Origin: Pilaira anomala
Lineage: Eukaryota > Mucoromycota > Mucoromycetes > Mucorales > Mucoraceae
Reading direction: 5' to 3'
Assembly: GCA_025716855.1 (NCBI GenBank)
Contig: JAIXMQ010000049.1
Span: 62,001 to 126,000, forward strand
Length of the DNA: 64,000 bases
The position numbers and the translations under genes are program-made. Below are positions 25,558 through 34,896 of the stretch, in pieces (position 1 is the stretch's first letter; each line of letters starts with the position of its first letter). The notes under the pieces were generated by a model. That model was given only the letters and a program-made list of their open reading frames with translations. It was not told the DNA's origin and did not search any database.

Positions 25558-27010
25558 CACTGCAAATAAACCGGACTTGAGGCGTATACAATATTGTATA
25601 CGTGTGTGTATACTCGGCATGTACGATACAAATTTTCAAAAAGCGATCCTACATACTAATGTTACAATATTTTTATATATTTAAATAGCCATAAATTCAA
25701 GGGACATTTTTGGTCTGACAAGCTAATCTATACCTCCAAAATCCATAGATTTATAACCATTATAAAATTCGCGGGTATACATATTTAATTTTTTGTGAGT
25801 TTCGATTTCAACCTCAGTGCTATTAATTTTTTAAAGGACAGCTTTTTTTTTTTTTTTGCATATAAAAAATAAATATAGTCACAAAAAAAAAAGTACAGTT
25901 TTACGTGAAGAGTAGATCTAGTGATGAGACAAAAAAAAATATGAAGAAACACCAGAAAGATAAACAAAAAAAAAAACAATACAAATTTACATGAAGAGAA
26001 ACGAAAAAGCATATACGTAGTTAAATGAATAAACGCGAAAATACGCGATTACGTAGGTAGAAAACCTTTTATTAGCGGTAAAAGAGATGTAAATTTACTT
26101 AGAAAAAAAATAAAATAAGGAAGAGATAATCATAACAAACAAATATGCAGACCGTAAATATAAGATTTAACGCCTCTTTTCCTTTTTTTTTCCTTTTTTT
26201 TCCTTTTTTTTCCTTTATTTTCCTTTTTTTTTTTAAAAAAAAACTTTTTTTTATACGGTAAAATAAGTCATAAAAAAAATATATATCTAGATATTAGTGT
26301 TTTATCCGTATAACTAATGTCAAATTACATTTTTTATGAAGTCTGTTGTTGCTATTTAACAAGTTTTTTTTTTTTTACTTCTATATTGTTCATGTACCTT
26401 GCACAAAGAAATTGCCATCTCTATAGGGTCTAACACTACTCGCAACTAAAGAGGGGGTAACGCGTTTTTTTTGTTTGTAAACAGCTTTTAGCTTTAGAGC
26501 TTGCTAACTTTTTCTAAAGCAGGAACCTGTGTCTTTTCTATCTTATTTGATGCTGTCTACTAGATATACTGGTGCTTCTATTTAAACAAAGAAAGCTAAC
26601 ATGTTTTATATAGTACCACCAGCAGTAATAGGCCATTTTTTTTTAAAAGGTAACTTAACAAAGTTTAGATTTATTGTAATAACTCTTTTTTTATTAACAT
26701 ATATCTCATTTAGTATGATACAACTCTCTTACAGTTAAACTGCTTGCTTATTTGCGCGTCTGACTTACAGAGGTAAAAATAATATTAAATGTTTTTTTTT
26801 TCATTTGTAATTAATAAACTTTACGTCTAAGAAGCTTTTTTTTTTTGTGTAGAAATACATGCTCGATTTAAGAGAATCCCCGTATGGTTATTATCAAAAG
26901 GTAACATCTCAAAATATATTTAAAACTATATGTTTGTTTTTTTAATTTTTTAAACAAAATATAGATTTCTTGTAAATTATACGTATATCTAAAGCTTCAT
27001 GTAAGGTATG

Positions 27011-27043
<33 letters not shown>

Positions 27044-27493
27044 AACCCTGTTTTCTATAGATTTCGCGTTTCCATTTTACAAGCAAAGGTGCCATCTATT
27101 TTTTATTTATTATTATTATCATCTATATATTATTATAAATTACAAACCAATAAAATGAAAGTTTTAATTATGAATCACGTCTTTTCTATCAAATAAAAAA
27201 TCAAATCTATTGAATGAGTAAAATAAAAAGTAAATAATATGCCAATAGTAATGAAAGGATTAAAAGGTAGAAGCCAATGATAATTAATGTAATGTATTGT
27301 ATACGCTGCGTAAATAAGATGTATACGCTGAATATACAACACGTATACAATATTGTACATGCGACGTATACACACGCATGTACAACATTGTTGGGAACGA
27401 AGAATTCCCGATATATCGTATACGTGTGTGTATACGCTGCATGTACACACGTATCTTACACGTATCCAATACTTTTTTATCTCAAGTGCACGT
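25558..27493. mobile_element. Second part of the LTR insertion, candidate CACTA-like element
   Basis: The DNA between the first CACTA-like element and the resumption of the LTR. It starts CACTGCAAAT right after a CAC trinucleotide. At its right side CTCAAGTG is followed by CAC (27489-27491), and the LTR resumes at another CAC (27494-27496). Near both ends lie GTATAC-rich short palindromes; the unit GTATACGTGTGTGTATAC occurs near 25600 on the left and 27420-27437 on the right, followed by GCATGTAC at both. This resembles subterminal repeats. There is no ORF of note. It also contains a (TTTTTTTTCC)n-like tract near 26180-26232. Whether it is one element or a composite with the preceding one is not resolved. 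Confidence 0.35.
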
Positions 27494-27707
27494 CACGGGT
27501 TGTTTTAAACGGAAGAAAAGATGGTTTTTATTTAAAATACATAGAACTATTATTTATACTAATTTATATCCCGATACATGTTTTTACGTGTCTTTTCGTC
27601 TCTTTTTATTCACGTGTGTGACTGGCTTAAACACGCGTTTCTTGTTGGCGTTCCACTTGGTAATAAACTCCGGCGTGTCTAGCTCAATCCCTATTTCTGC
27701 CCCGACA
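27494..27707 (-). repeat. 3' LTR, inner fragment (214 bp)
   Basis: Matches bases 43-256 of the intact LTR at 33949-34204 without a visible difference or indel. It ends CCCCGACA next to the polypurine tract. Confidence 0.92.
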
Positions 27708-28402
27708 TTACCCCCCTGCGAAACTGATGTTCGACTCTGAACATTTGTCGACTTTTCATTTTTTTCTTTACTGGGTAGAAATGGTTCACATTCAAATGAA
27801 AATTTTGTTATGTCACCCGTATTACTAAAAAATGAATTTGTGCTAGGATTAAAAAGATGTTTCGGCGCAATAGAACCCGGTAAGTTTTCTGTTTCAAGAT
27901 GAGAACCGGTTGTTATAGTATCAGGCTCAACATGAGATTCCGTTGTTGCTATAGGACCAGACTCAATACAAGATTCGGTTGCTATGGGATCGGATTTAGT
28001 TCGATCTTCTGTTACTAAGGAGTCATAATATTGCTGTGTAGTTGCCATGGCTTCAGAAGTAGAGTTAGTTTCCATGACCTCTTCAATTCGTTCGTCTATC
28101 ACAATTTCGTCATCTGTGTTAGTTGTATCTATCACCTCACGATCTGTCTCGTTAATCACCATTTCGTCATCAGAAGATATTATCTCAATAACATCATCGT
28201 TTATCATTAGTGGAATATTTTTGTATTCTACTTTTTCTTTTTCTTTTTCTATATTTTCTTTGTTGCTTTCTTCAGAAAAAAAACTTTTCTCAGCAGTATC
28301 TACCTGTGCAGAACTACTTGCTTTTTCGACTATTTGTTCATCTTCGACAATAATACTACCACTTTTTTTTCTACTAGTACATTTATCATCTTTTTTTTTC
28401 AC
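27584..28402 (-). CDS. Acidic downstream ORF of the retrotransposon, no own ATG at its start
   Basis: An open frame of 272 codons overlaps the last 17 bases of gag-pol in another frame and runs 124 bp into the 3' LTR, where its stop lies. It has no ATG at the overlap; the first internal Met is about 65 codons in. The overlap contains a run of nine A, so the frame would be reached by a +1 shift or if the homopolymer length is wrong. The product is very acidic (repeated DDE/EIISSDDE) and ends in a basic cluster (KKRVFKPVTHVNKKRRK) that looks like a bipartite nuclear-localisation signal. No known domain was recognised. Alternatives are a natural C-terminal part of Pol, a programmed-frameshift product, or a separate third ORF. 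Confidence 0.5.
   Translation of the reverse strand: MKKKDDKCTSRKKSGSIIVEDEQIVEKASSSAQVDTAEKSFFSEESNKENIEKEKEKVEYKNIPLMINDDVIEIISSDDEMVINETDREVIDTTNTDDEIVIDERIEEVMETNSTSEAMATTQQYYDSLVTEDRTKSDPIATESCIESGPIATTESHVEPDTITTGSHLETENLPGSIAPKHLFNPSTNSFFSNTGDITKFSFECEPFLPSKEKNEKSTNVQSRTSVSQGGNVGAEIGIELDTPEFITKWNANKKRVFKPVTHVNKKRRKDT
27708..27718 (-). promoter_or_regulatory. Polypurine tract
   Basis: On the minus strand CAGGGGGGTAA abuts the 3' LTR (which begins TGTCGGGG), the position of the plus-strand primer for reverse transcription. Confidence 0.65.
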
Positions 28403-31400
28403 AACTACTTTTCTTTTTAATACTACTATTTTCTTCGCTAAAGTAATTGTCTGCAGAATTCATTTCGTCATCATCTCCAGCTACTTCAGTAACATCTTGA
28501 TCTACTCTAGTAAATTCATTATTGTCGTCCTTTTCTACTTGCATTTCATATGGATCACAATCATAATAATCTTCTTCACCATCCAACATATCTAAATCAC
28601 CAGCTTCACTTAAAGGCACATTATTATCATTACTATGATGACTATCAGCATGTAATTCATCTTCAATAGGAACATTGTCTGTATCACTTCTACTACTTGT
28701 TACAGATTCTTTCATGCTATAATTACTGCTATCGTTGTCTGATTCGAAATAAAAATGGCCTTGTATACCTTCATTATTGCTTGCTTCAAAAGTATTTTCC
28801 ATAATTAATTCATCATTCCTTTGATTATTAGGTTCTGTTATTGACGATAAGTTGTTGGGACCTTCCATATCAAGTACTAGATGATCTTCCTGTTGTTGAA
28901 TAATACTACTACTACTAAGTATAGGCTTGGTAGTTACGTGAGAACCCCCTCCCCCTCGACCACTTCTAGTGGAGGTGACAGCTTTAACTGTACGACGGCT
29001 AACTGTAGGATTATACCAATCGCAAGTAGGCTTCTCACCCTTTGCATGCTTCAGCCGATCTTTGTGAACAAGTGAATCAAGTGGTTTACCTTCCATAGTT
29101 TCCAAACGGCAAGTACCGAAATCTTCATATACCGCAGTTACCATATATGGTCCCTTATAAGTAGGCTCCAGACCGAACTTTCCTTCGTGTGTTAACATGA
29201 CTAAATCACCAACTTCATAATCAATAGGTATGATAAGAGAGTCCCAACGTTCTTTATCTTTAGTGCTCATTGCTCGTAAACGCATTTCTGCCGATGCACG
29301 ATGCTGTTGGAGTGCCGCTAGCTCACGAGAAGTATGATTGTCAACTGTTCTTTCATCGTCCCATGAATCTTTAGAAATAAATGGTAATAAAGGATCGCCT
29401 GGAAGCTTTGGATCTCGGCCATACGTTAAATAAAATGGAGAGTGTCCTGTAGTAGAGTGTACTCTTATGCGTGAAGCCCATAGTGCTGCATCTACAAATT
29501 CATCCCAACGATGTATGTCACCTTGTACATACTTTCTCAACATCTGCTTGATAATACCATTGTATCTCTCAACTTTAGAATTCGTTCGAGGATGAAATGC
29601 GGATGTTAATTTGTGGTTGGTTCCTATTCTCTTCATATATTCCTCTACTAGTCCACTTGTAAAGTTTGCACCTCTGTCTGTGATGATTTCATTTGGGCAT
29701 CCATGCTTCATCACAATCTCTTCGTAAATAAACTTGGCAACCTCTTCTTTACTAGCTACAGGTAAGGCTTTTGCAATAGGCCAATTAGTGGTGTAATCTA
29801 CAGCTGTAATTAACCATTTGTTGCCGTTTACAGTTAGAGGAAGCTCTCCGATGAAGTCAATATGCCACTGCTCAAATGCATGAGGAACAGCTAATGGATG
29901 CATTGGTTCTTGATGTGTAGCAACTTTTGCGCTATTAACTTGACAAGCTGGACAAGTTGAAATCCACTCTTTTATATCCTTTTTCATATTGGGCCACCAA
30001 TAACGATGAGAAAACATGTGAATCATATTCTTTACAGCAGCGTGTCCAAATCCAACATGATATTTTTCGACTAAATCAGCTCTTTCAGCAAAAGGGATGA
30101 AAGAAACATTTTTTGAAATGAATTTTTCCTTATCATTAAGGTCAGGTAATTTAACTATACGATATAATTTACCATTGCTAACAATAAACTTGGAACGTTC
30201 TTTTTCTAATAAATCACGTAGCTCTTTTGACTTCACACGCTCATCACCACCAGATACATACAATAAAGGCCAGTCAGCTTGTATTTCAGGTGAAAGTCTA
30301 TCCCATATGGCATACATATATTCTGGCTCCATAGACTTGTCTTCTAACTCTTGACTTTGTATTTTCAAGTCTGATTTGCGAGAGAGGGCATCGGCAAGGT
30401 CATTCTCCTTACCAGGTTTATACTGAATATCAGGCGAAAATAATTCATAATCGGCAATCCAACGGACTAAACGTGGTGTGGGCTTGCTTTGTGACTTAAA
30501 ATAAACCAAAGGTTTATGATCTGAGAATACTGTATAGCCACCCGGTGATCCTTCAATAAAACATCGCCATGTACGCAAAGCATGAAGTATACCTAAGAGT
30601 TCACGTTCCTGGGCTGGATATTTTTGCTCTGCTGAGGATAACTTCTTTGACTCGTAAGCAACTGGAAGCCAGCAAGATGTCTTGTCATCTTTTTGTAAAA
30701 GTACTGCACCTACACCGAAATCACTTGCATCAGTCTCAATTCTGAAGTGTTTAGACATGTCAGGTAATCGTAGAATTGGAGCTGACGTTAATAACCTCTT
30801 GATAGTATTAAAGCTGACTTCGCTTTCTTCATTCCACTGTATAGCCCGCTTCTTTTGTCCAGTGCCTTGTGTGTGTTTAGTGAGAGGAGCCGAAATAGTG
30901 CTAAAGTTAGGACAAAAACGTCTGTAATGCTGAGCAAGTCCAATAAACTGACGAACTTCTTGCACATTAGCTGGCCTAGGCCAATTTTTAACAGCTTCAA
31001 TTTTTGAAGGCGAAGGGAGAATGCCTTTGGAGTTAATCTGATATCCTAAGAATTCCAGTTCACGACGACCAAATTTGCATTTTTTCTTGTTTACCACTAA
31101 ACCTTCTTGTTTGAATATATCTAGAACTTGCTTGACATGTTGTTTATGCTCCGCTGCAGTCTTACTGTAAATACATACATCATCAAGGTATACCAAAGCA
31201 AAACGGTCAATACAATTATTCAATATCGAGTTCATCCAAGATTGAAAACTTGGTGGTGCATTAGATAGTCCAAAAGGAAGTACCAAAAACTCGAATTTTC
31301 CATATCTGGTATTGAATGCCGTCTTAGGAATATCGTCTTCATGTATGCGAATTTGATGATATCCAGATTTAAGATCAAGGCTTGTGAAGTAAGAGGCTCC

Positions 31401-33620
31401 TTGAAGTCTGTCCAGACATTCGTCGATACGAGGTAGCGGTGTATTGTTTTTGATGGTAAGCTTATTGATGCAGCGATAGTCAATACAAAGACGTAAGGTT
31501 AAATCTTTTTTTCTAACTAGTAAAGTAGGAGCACCCCAAGGAGAAGAACTAGGCCGGATAAGCTTGAGATCTAGTAACACCTTTAATTGTCTTTGGAGCT
31601 CGTCTAACTCAGCAGGACTCATACGAAACGGATGTCTATTTACAGGTTTAGCAGTACCAGTATCGATGATATGTGAAAAATTACGATTTAAAGGTAAACC
31701 TGGTAGTTCATCTCTAAATACAGACTCATACTGATTAGGCAGGTCATTCCAATAGTCTTCATCCTCTTGAGGCATAGTTTCACTGATTTGAACTTCACCA
31801 TCTTGCATCACATATATCCAACAGCATTCTGCACCTCGCTTGATCGACTTATCAACTTGTTTTTTTGACATAACAAAAAATAAATCATCAGTATTGTTTT
31901 TGACTGGTGAGAGTTCTGTAGAGCTAGATTGAAAGTCATTTTGCGGGTATAACGTAACTTGCGTTAAAGAGACAGGCTGTAAGCAACACCTTAATGTCCA
32001 AGTATCTTGACGCCAATCTGGTAAAGGTGTATGTGTCTGTAACCATGTACGTCCTAGAATTATATCAAACTTGGTGTCAAATACATATCCAACCACTGAG
32101 CTAACGTGACCCTGCAAATTCAATGTGAACTTGACCTTTGAATCAATCTTGTTAACTAAACCACCAGCAGTTTCGACTTCTCGACCAGATACTTGCTCTT
32201 CAAAACCGTCAGCAACAGAAGCTACACGAGATGCGATATATGTCTCACTAGCACCGTTGTCAAATAGTATGCTTACACCCATCTGCTCACCAGTACGTGT
32301 TGTAATAGTACCACGATATAGGGGAAGTGAACCCGAGGACGACGAATTATTGAGTTGATTTAAGTGTATAATATCTGTTTGTGGTATTATAGGAGTACCT
32401 TCTGGAACAACTGATATACAATCATTCTTTGCCACAGTACAAGGAACAACAGTGTGATTATTTTCACTCGAAGATATAATCGTAGAAGAAGAAACCTTTT
32501 TAGAATAATGGGACTCGTTAATCATTTCTTTATTAATAATATCATTATTAAAAGAAGGACTATTTGTATTATTAGCGCCAGAAGAGGATTGTGCCTCAAT
32601 AGCAAATACGTTTCCACGATTAGTGTTAGAAGTTGTAGCTTGATTATTGAAATGGAATTGATCATTTTTAGCTATATCTGCCTTTCGAATATAGCAATTA
32701 TTAAAGAGATGACCAGTATTATGACAATAATGACACTTGATAGTAGAGCTGTTACCACGAGCACCGCCTCGGTTACGGTTGTTGTTATTAACACCACGGG
32801 TATTTCGATTGAATCCACCACGATTGTTATTGTTTCCACCATTGAATCTACTATTACCACCATTATTATTACGATTAGATCCACCAGTGGGACGTTGATA
32901 GATAGCGTCCAAATCCATAGGGGTAGGACCAGTAGTATTAGATGAAGAGTTATCAGATGTACCAGAAGAACCACTAGGCATGTTTGAAGTATAAGAGTAA
33001 GATGGAAAACGATAACCTTGGGGATACCTGGCAGCTTCATAAGACAGAGCGGTACTGTAGAATAATTCAATAGAGCGATTCTCTCTGTTAATATTGCGAA
33101 GTTCAGCACGAAGGTTGTCAGAACGAAGTCCACGCATGAAACGATCACAACGCTCATCTTCAGTTAGCTCTGGAAGTAAGATACAGACGTCCATAAACTC
33201 TTGTACGTATTGGTCTACCGAATTGGTTTGGGTCATGGCAGCAAGATGATCACGAGCTACCAGATCTGAGTTACTAGGCCTAAACTTTTTCTTTAACATT
33301 GTTTTGAAGGATGACCAGTCTTGAGGACGTTCAGCACCATTTTCAATAACGCTGTACCATGCATCAGCACGCTCACGTAATAATGTTGTCGCAAATGCCA
33401 AAGACTGTTCGTTATCCATTTTATAAAAAGAACTATAACGTTCAACTGAACGAATCCAGCTATCAATGACCAATGCGTCGCGCGTACCTGTATAGATATC
33501 TGGTTCCTTTAGACGAATAGGAGGAGCAGTAGGATAGCGTTGTTGACTTTGGATCAAAGCAACTTGTCTTGCAACTTCTTGTATAACTTCAGGGCTTGGT
33601 TGTTGAGGTTCTGCTGACAT
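28386..33620 (-). CDS. Gag-Pol polyprotein, Ty3/gypsy type (1744 aa)
   Basis: A single frame with no stop between gag and pol. Approximate order: Gag core (residues 50-180); a CCHC zinc knuckle (KCHYCHNTGHLFNNC, about 295); an aspartic protease with DNGAS in place of the usual D[ST]GA (about 452) and the partner loop ILGRTWL. Then come reverse transcriptase with CIDYRCINKLT and YLDD (about 813), RNase H with ETDASDFGVGAVL (about 963), and integrase with an HHCC zinc domain ending CPAC (about 1225). The D,D,E residues are in WHIDF, ITDRGANF and VERYNG (about 1255-1350), and a GPY/F module (KGPYMV, about 1493) follows. There is no chromodomain. After residue about 1530 comes an acidic, Ser/Asn-rich extension of about 200 aa without known domain. 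The ATG at 33620 follows a T/A-tract leader. All catalytic residues seen are intact. Confidence 0.95.
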   Translation of the reverse strand: MSAEPQQPSPEVIQEVARQVALIQSQQRYPTAPPIRLKEPDIYTGTRDALVIDSWIRSVERYSSFYKMDNEQSLAFATTLLRERADAWYSVIENGAERPQDWSSFKTMLKKKFRPSNSDLVARDHLAAMTQTNSVDQYVQEFMDVCILLPELTEDERCDRFMRGLRSDNLRAELRNINRENRSIELFYSTALSYEAARYPQGYRFPSYSYTSNMPSGSSGTSDNSSSNTTGPTPMDLDAIYQRPTGGSNRNNNGGNSRFNGGNNNNRGGFNRNTRGVNNNNRNRGGARGNSSTIKCHYCHNTGHLFNNCYIRKADIAKNDQFHFNNQATTSNTNRGNVFAIEAQSSSGANNTNSPSFNNDIINKEMINESHYSKKVSSSTIISSSENNHTVVPCTVAKNDCISVVPEGTPIIPQTDIIHLNQLNNSSSSGSLPLYRGTITTRTGEQMGVSILFDNGASETYIASRVASVADGFEEQVSGREVETAGGLVNKIDSKVKFTLNLQGHVSSVVGYVFDTKFDIILGRTWLQTHTPLPDWRQDTWTLRCCLQPVSLTQVTLYPQNDFQSSSTELSPVKNNTDDLFFVMSKKQVDKSIKRGAECCWIYVMQDGEVQISETMPQEDEDYWNDLPNQYESVFRDELPGLPLNRNFSHIIDTGTAKPVNRHPFRMSPAELDELQRQLKVLLDLKLIRPSSSPWGAPTLLVRKKDLTLRLCIDYRCINKLTIKNNTPLPRIDECLDRLQGASYFTSLDLKSGYHQIRIHEDDIPKTAFNTRYGKFEFLVLPFGLSNAPPSFQSWMNSILNNCIDRFALVYLDDVCIYSKTAAEHKQHVKQVLDIFKQEGLVVNKKKCKFGRRELEFLGYQINSKGILPSPSKIEAVKNWPRPANVQEVRQFIGLAQHYRRFCPNFSTISAPLTKHTQGTGQKKRAIQWNEESEVSFNTIKRLLTSAPILRLPDMSKHFRIETDASDFGVGAVLLQKDDKTSCWLPVAYESKKLSSAEQKYPAQERELLGILHALRTWRCFIEGSPGGYTVFSDHKPLVYFKSQSKPTPRLVRWIADYELFSPDIQYKPGKENDLADALSRKSDLKIQSQELEDKSMEPEYMYAIWDRLSPEIQADWPLLYVSGGDERVKSKELRDLLEKERSKFIVSNGKLYRIVKLPDLNDKEKFISKNVSFIPFAERADLVEKYHVGFGHAAVKNMIHMFSHRYWWPNMKKDIKEWISTCPACQVNSAKVATHQEPMHPLAVPHAFEQWHIDFIGELPLTVNGNKWLITAVDYTTNWPIAKALPVASKEEVAKFIYEEIVMKHGCPNEIITDRGANFTSGLVEEYMKRIGTNHKLTSAFHPRTNSKVERYNGIIKQMLRKYVQGDIHRWDEFVDAALWASRIRVHSTTGHSPFYLTYGRDPKLPGDPLLPFISKDSWDDERTVDNHTSRELAALQQHRASAEMRLRAMSTKDKERWDSLIIPIDYEVGDLVMLTHEGKFGLEPTYKGPYMVTAVYEDFGTCRLETMEGKPLDSLVHKDRLKHAKGEKPTCDWYNPTVSRRTVKAVTSTRSGRGGGGSHVTTKPILSSSSIIQQQEDHLVLDMEGPNNLSSITEPNNQRNDELIMENTFEASNNEGIQGHFYFESDNDSSNYSMKESVTSSRSDTDNVPIEDELHADSHHSNDNNVPLSEAGDLDMLDGEEDYYDCDPYEMQVEKDDNNEFTRVDQDVTEVAGDDDEMNSADNYFSEENSSIKKKSSCEKKR

Positions 33621-33622
33621 TG

Positions 33623-33656
<34 letters not shown>

Positions 33657-33932
33657 AATTAACTTTATAAAACGCTTCTTGTTTCTTGATAAGCTGTATC
33701 TATTGTTTTCTTGGTTAAGTCTCTTTTACAATAAGGTTGATTCCAAGTATAACTGATTCCGATTCGAGTACGAATGTAAGTATATATAATATTTTTTTTT
33801 TTTTTTTTCTGTTGATTAAGCTCTTCTTGGCTTTTGAAAAAAAAAATAACGGTTTTATTAACAAGCTCTTCTTGGCTGTAAAAAAAATGACAAAGCTCGA
33901 CTAGGCTTGAATATAAACTTGTTTGATCTTTT

Positions 33933-33947
33933 AAAAAGGTGCTACCA
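33933..33947 (-). promoter_or_regulatory. Primer-binding site
   Basis: One base inside the 5' LTR the minus strand reads TGGTAGCACC. This resembles the initiator-tRNA-Met type site TGGTAGCGCC with one difference. The priming tRNA cannot be fixed without the host tRNA set. Confidence 0.6.
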
Positions 33948-33948
33948 A

Positions 33949-34204
33949 TGTCAGTATCGCGGGGGTAACGGTGATACTGATTGTTAGTAACACGGGTTGT
34001 TTTAAACGGAAGAAAAGATGGTTTTTATTTAAAATACATAGAACTATTATTTATACTAATTTATATCCCGATACATGTTTTTACGTGTCTTTTCGTCTCT
34101 TTTTATTCACGTGTGTGACTGGCTTAAACACGCGTTTCTTGTTGGCGTTCCACTTGGTAATAAACTCCGGCGTGTCTAGCTCAATCCCTATTTCTGCCCC
34201 GACA
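33949..34204 (-). repeat. 5' LTR, intact (256 bp)
   Basis: Bounded by TG..CA and followed outside by the GTTT duplication. It contains CACGTGTGTGACTGG and ACGTGTC motifs and the end of the acidic-ORF coding sequence. Two CACGTG boxes lie in the flank just outside (34254-34259 and 34265-34270). In the leader between LTR and gag, the 15-mer AAGCTCTTCTTGGCT occurs twice (about 33820 and 33863). Confidence 0.95.
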
Positions 34205-34761
34205 GTTTGTGACGTTTTTATTTTAAATTTGTACCGCTTTAGTTACATGGAACCACGTGATATTCACGTGACAATACTTCTTGTAAGCGCATATAAGTTT
34301 GATAATGGTGAGCTTTGACAGTTGGTGTTTAAATTTTGGATGATATTAGGGGGTTTCAATCCGCAACTTAAAACTTAAAACTTAAAAACTGAATTGGAAA
34401 ATATATAATTCTTATCCAATAAATTTTTTGAGATTTTTCTGCGGTTTATTTGAAGGGGTTACTTAATACTTAAAACTTATTGTCTTCAAATTTGCGTATC
34501 AGTTTTCCAAGCCAATATTTTATTATATTACTAAATTGTATAATGTTAACTTTTTTTTTATTACCAAATGTGATCCCAGATGCCCAAAGAAGATATTGAA
34601 TAGATATATATATAATTAACAAAATCAAACAGGTTTTTATTTATTCGATTTTATTTAAAATCTCACTATGGCCACTAGAAGAAAATAAAATACTATCTTC
34701 AGTGTACATATACACTGAAAATTTACAGCTAAAATTCAGTATATATGAGTTACAATGTACC

Positions 34762-34896
34762 CTGAAGATAGAAATTTAATTACTGAATTTTTCAGTATTT
34801 AAAATACTGAAGGTAGAAATAAAAATACTAAAAATTTCAGTAATTAAAATTCTAAAGATAGAAAAAAAAATACTGATAATTTCAGTAATATAATTA
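34762..34896. repeat. Three tandem 45-bp units
   Basis: Units start at 34762, 34807 and 34852, each opening CTRAAGRTAGAAA and containing ATACT..AATTTCAGTAAT, with constant 45-bp spacing. Partial related sequence (CTATCTTCAGTG, ATACACTGAAAATT) precedes the array, and a fourth unit begins CTGACGACGG. The motif is self-complementary in part (ACTGAA..TTCAGT). Confidence 0.8.

Larger units (their letters stand above)
23419..34204 (-). mobile_element. Ty3/gypsy-type LTR retrotransposon, inserted upstream of tRNA-Pro, with nested insertion
   Basis: The element lies on the minus strand: 5' LTR at 33949-34204, gag-pol at 33620-28386, and a 3' LTR split into 23419-23463 and 27494-27707. LTRs are 256 bp with TG..CA ends (plus-strand TGTCAGTATCG to GCCCCGACA). 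The flanking 4 bp are GTTT on both sides (23415-23418 and 34205-34208), which shows the tRNA-proximal fragment and the distal LTR belong to one insertion. By eye both LTR copies are identical over their shared length, and gag-pol is open, so the insertion is recent. About 4.03 kb of other DNA (23464-27493) interrupts the 3' LTR; without it the element is about 6.75 kb. Domain order PR-RT-RH-IN marks Ty3/gypsy (Metaviridae-like). Confidence 0.92.

Noticed and set aside
27277..27740. Plus-strand frames near the left LTR
   Set aside because: They read palindromic GTATAC repeats and LTR antisense sequence; the matching frame at 33971-34318 is the other LTR.
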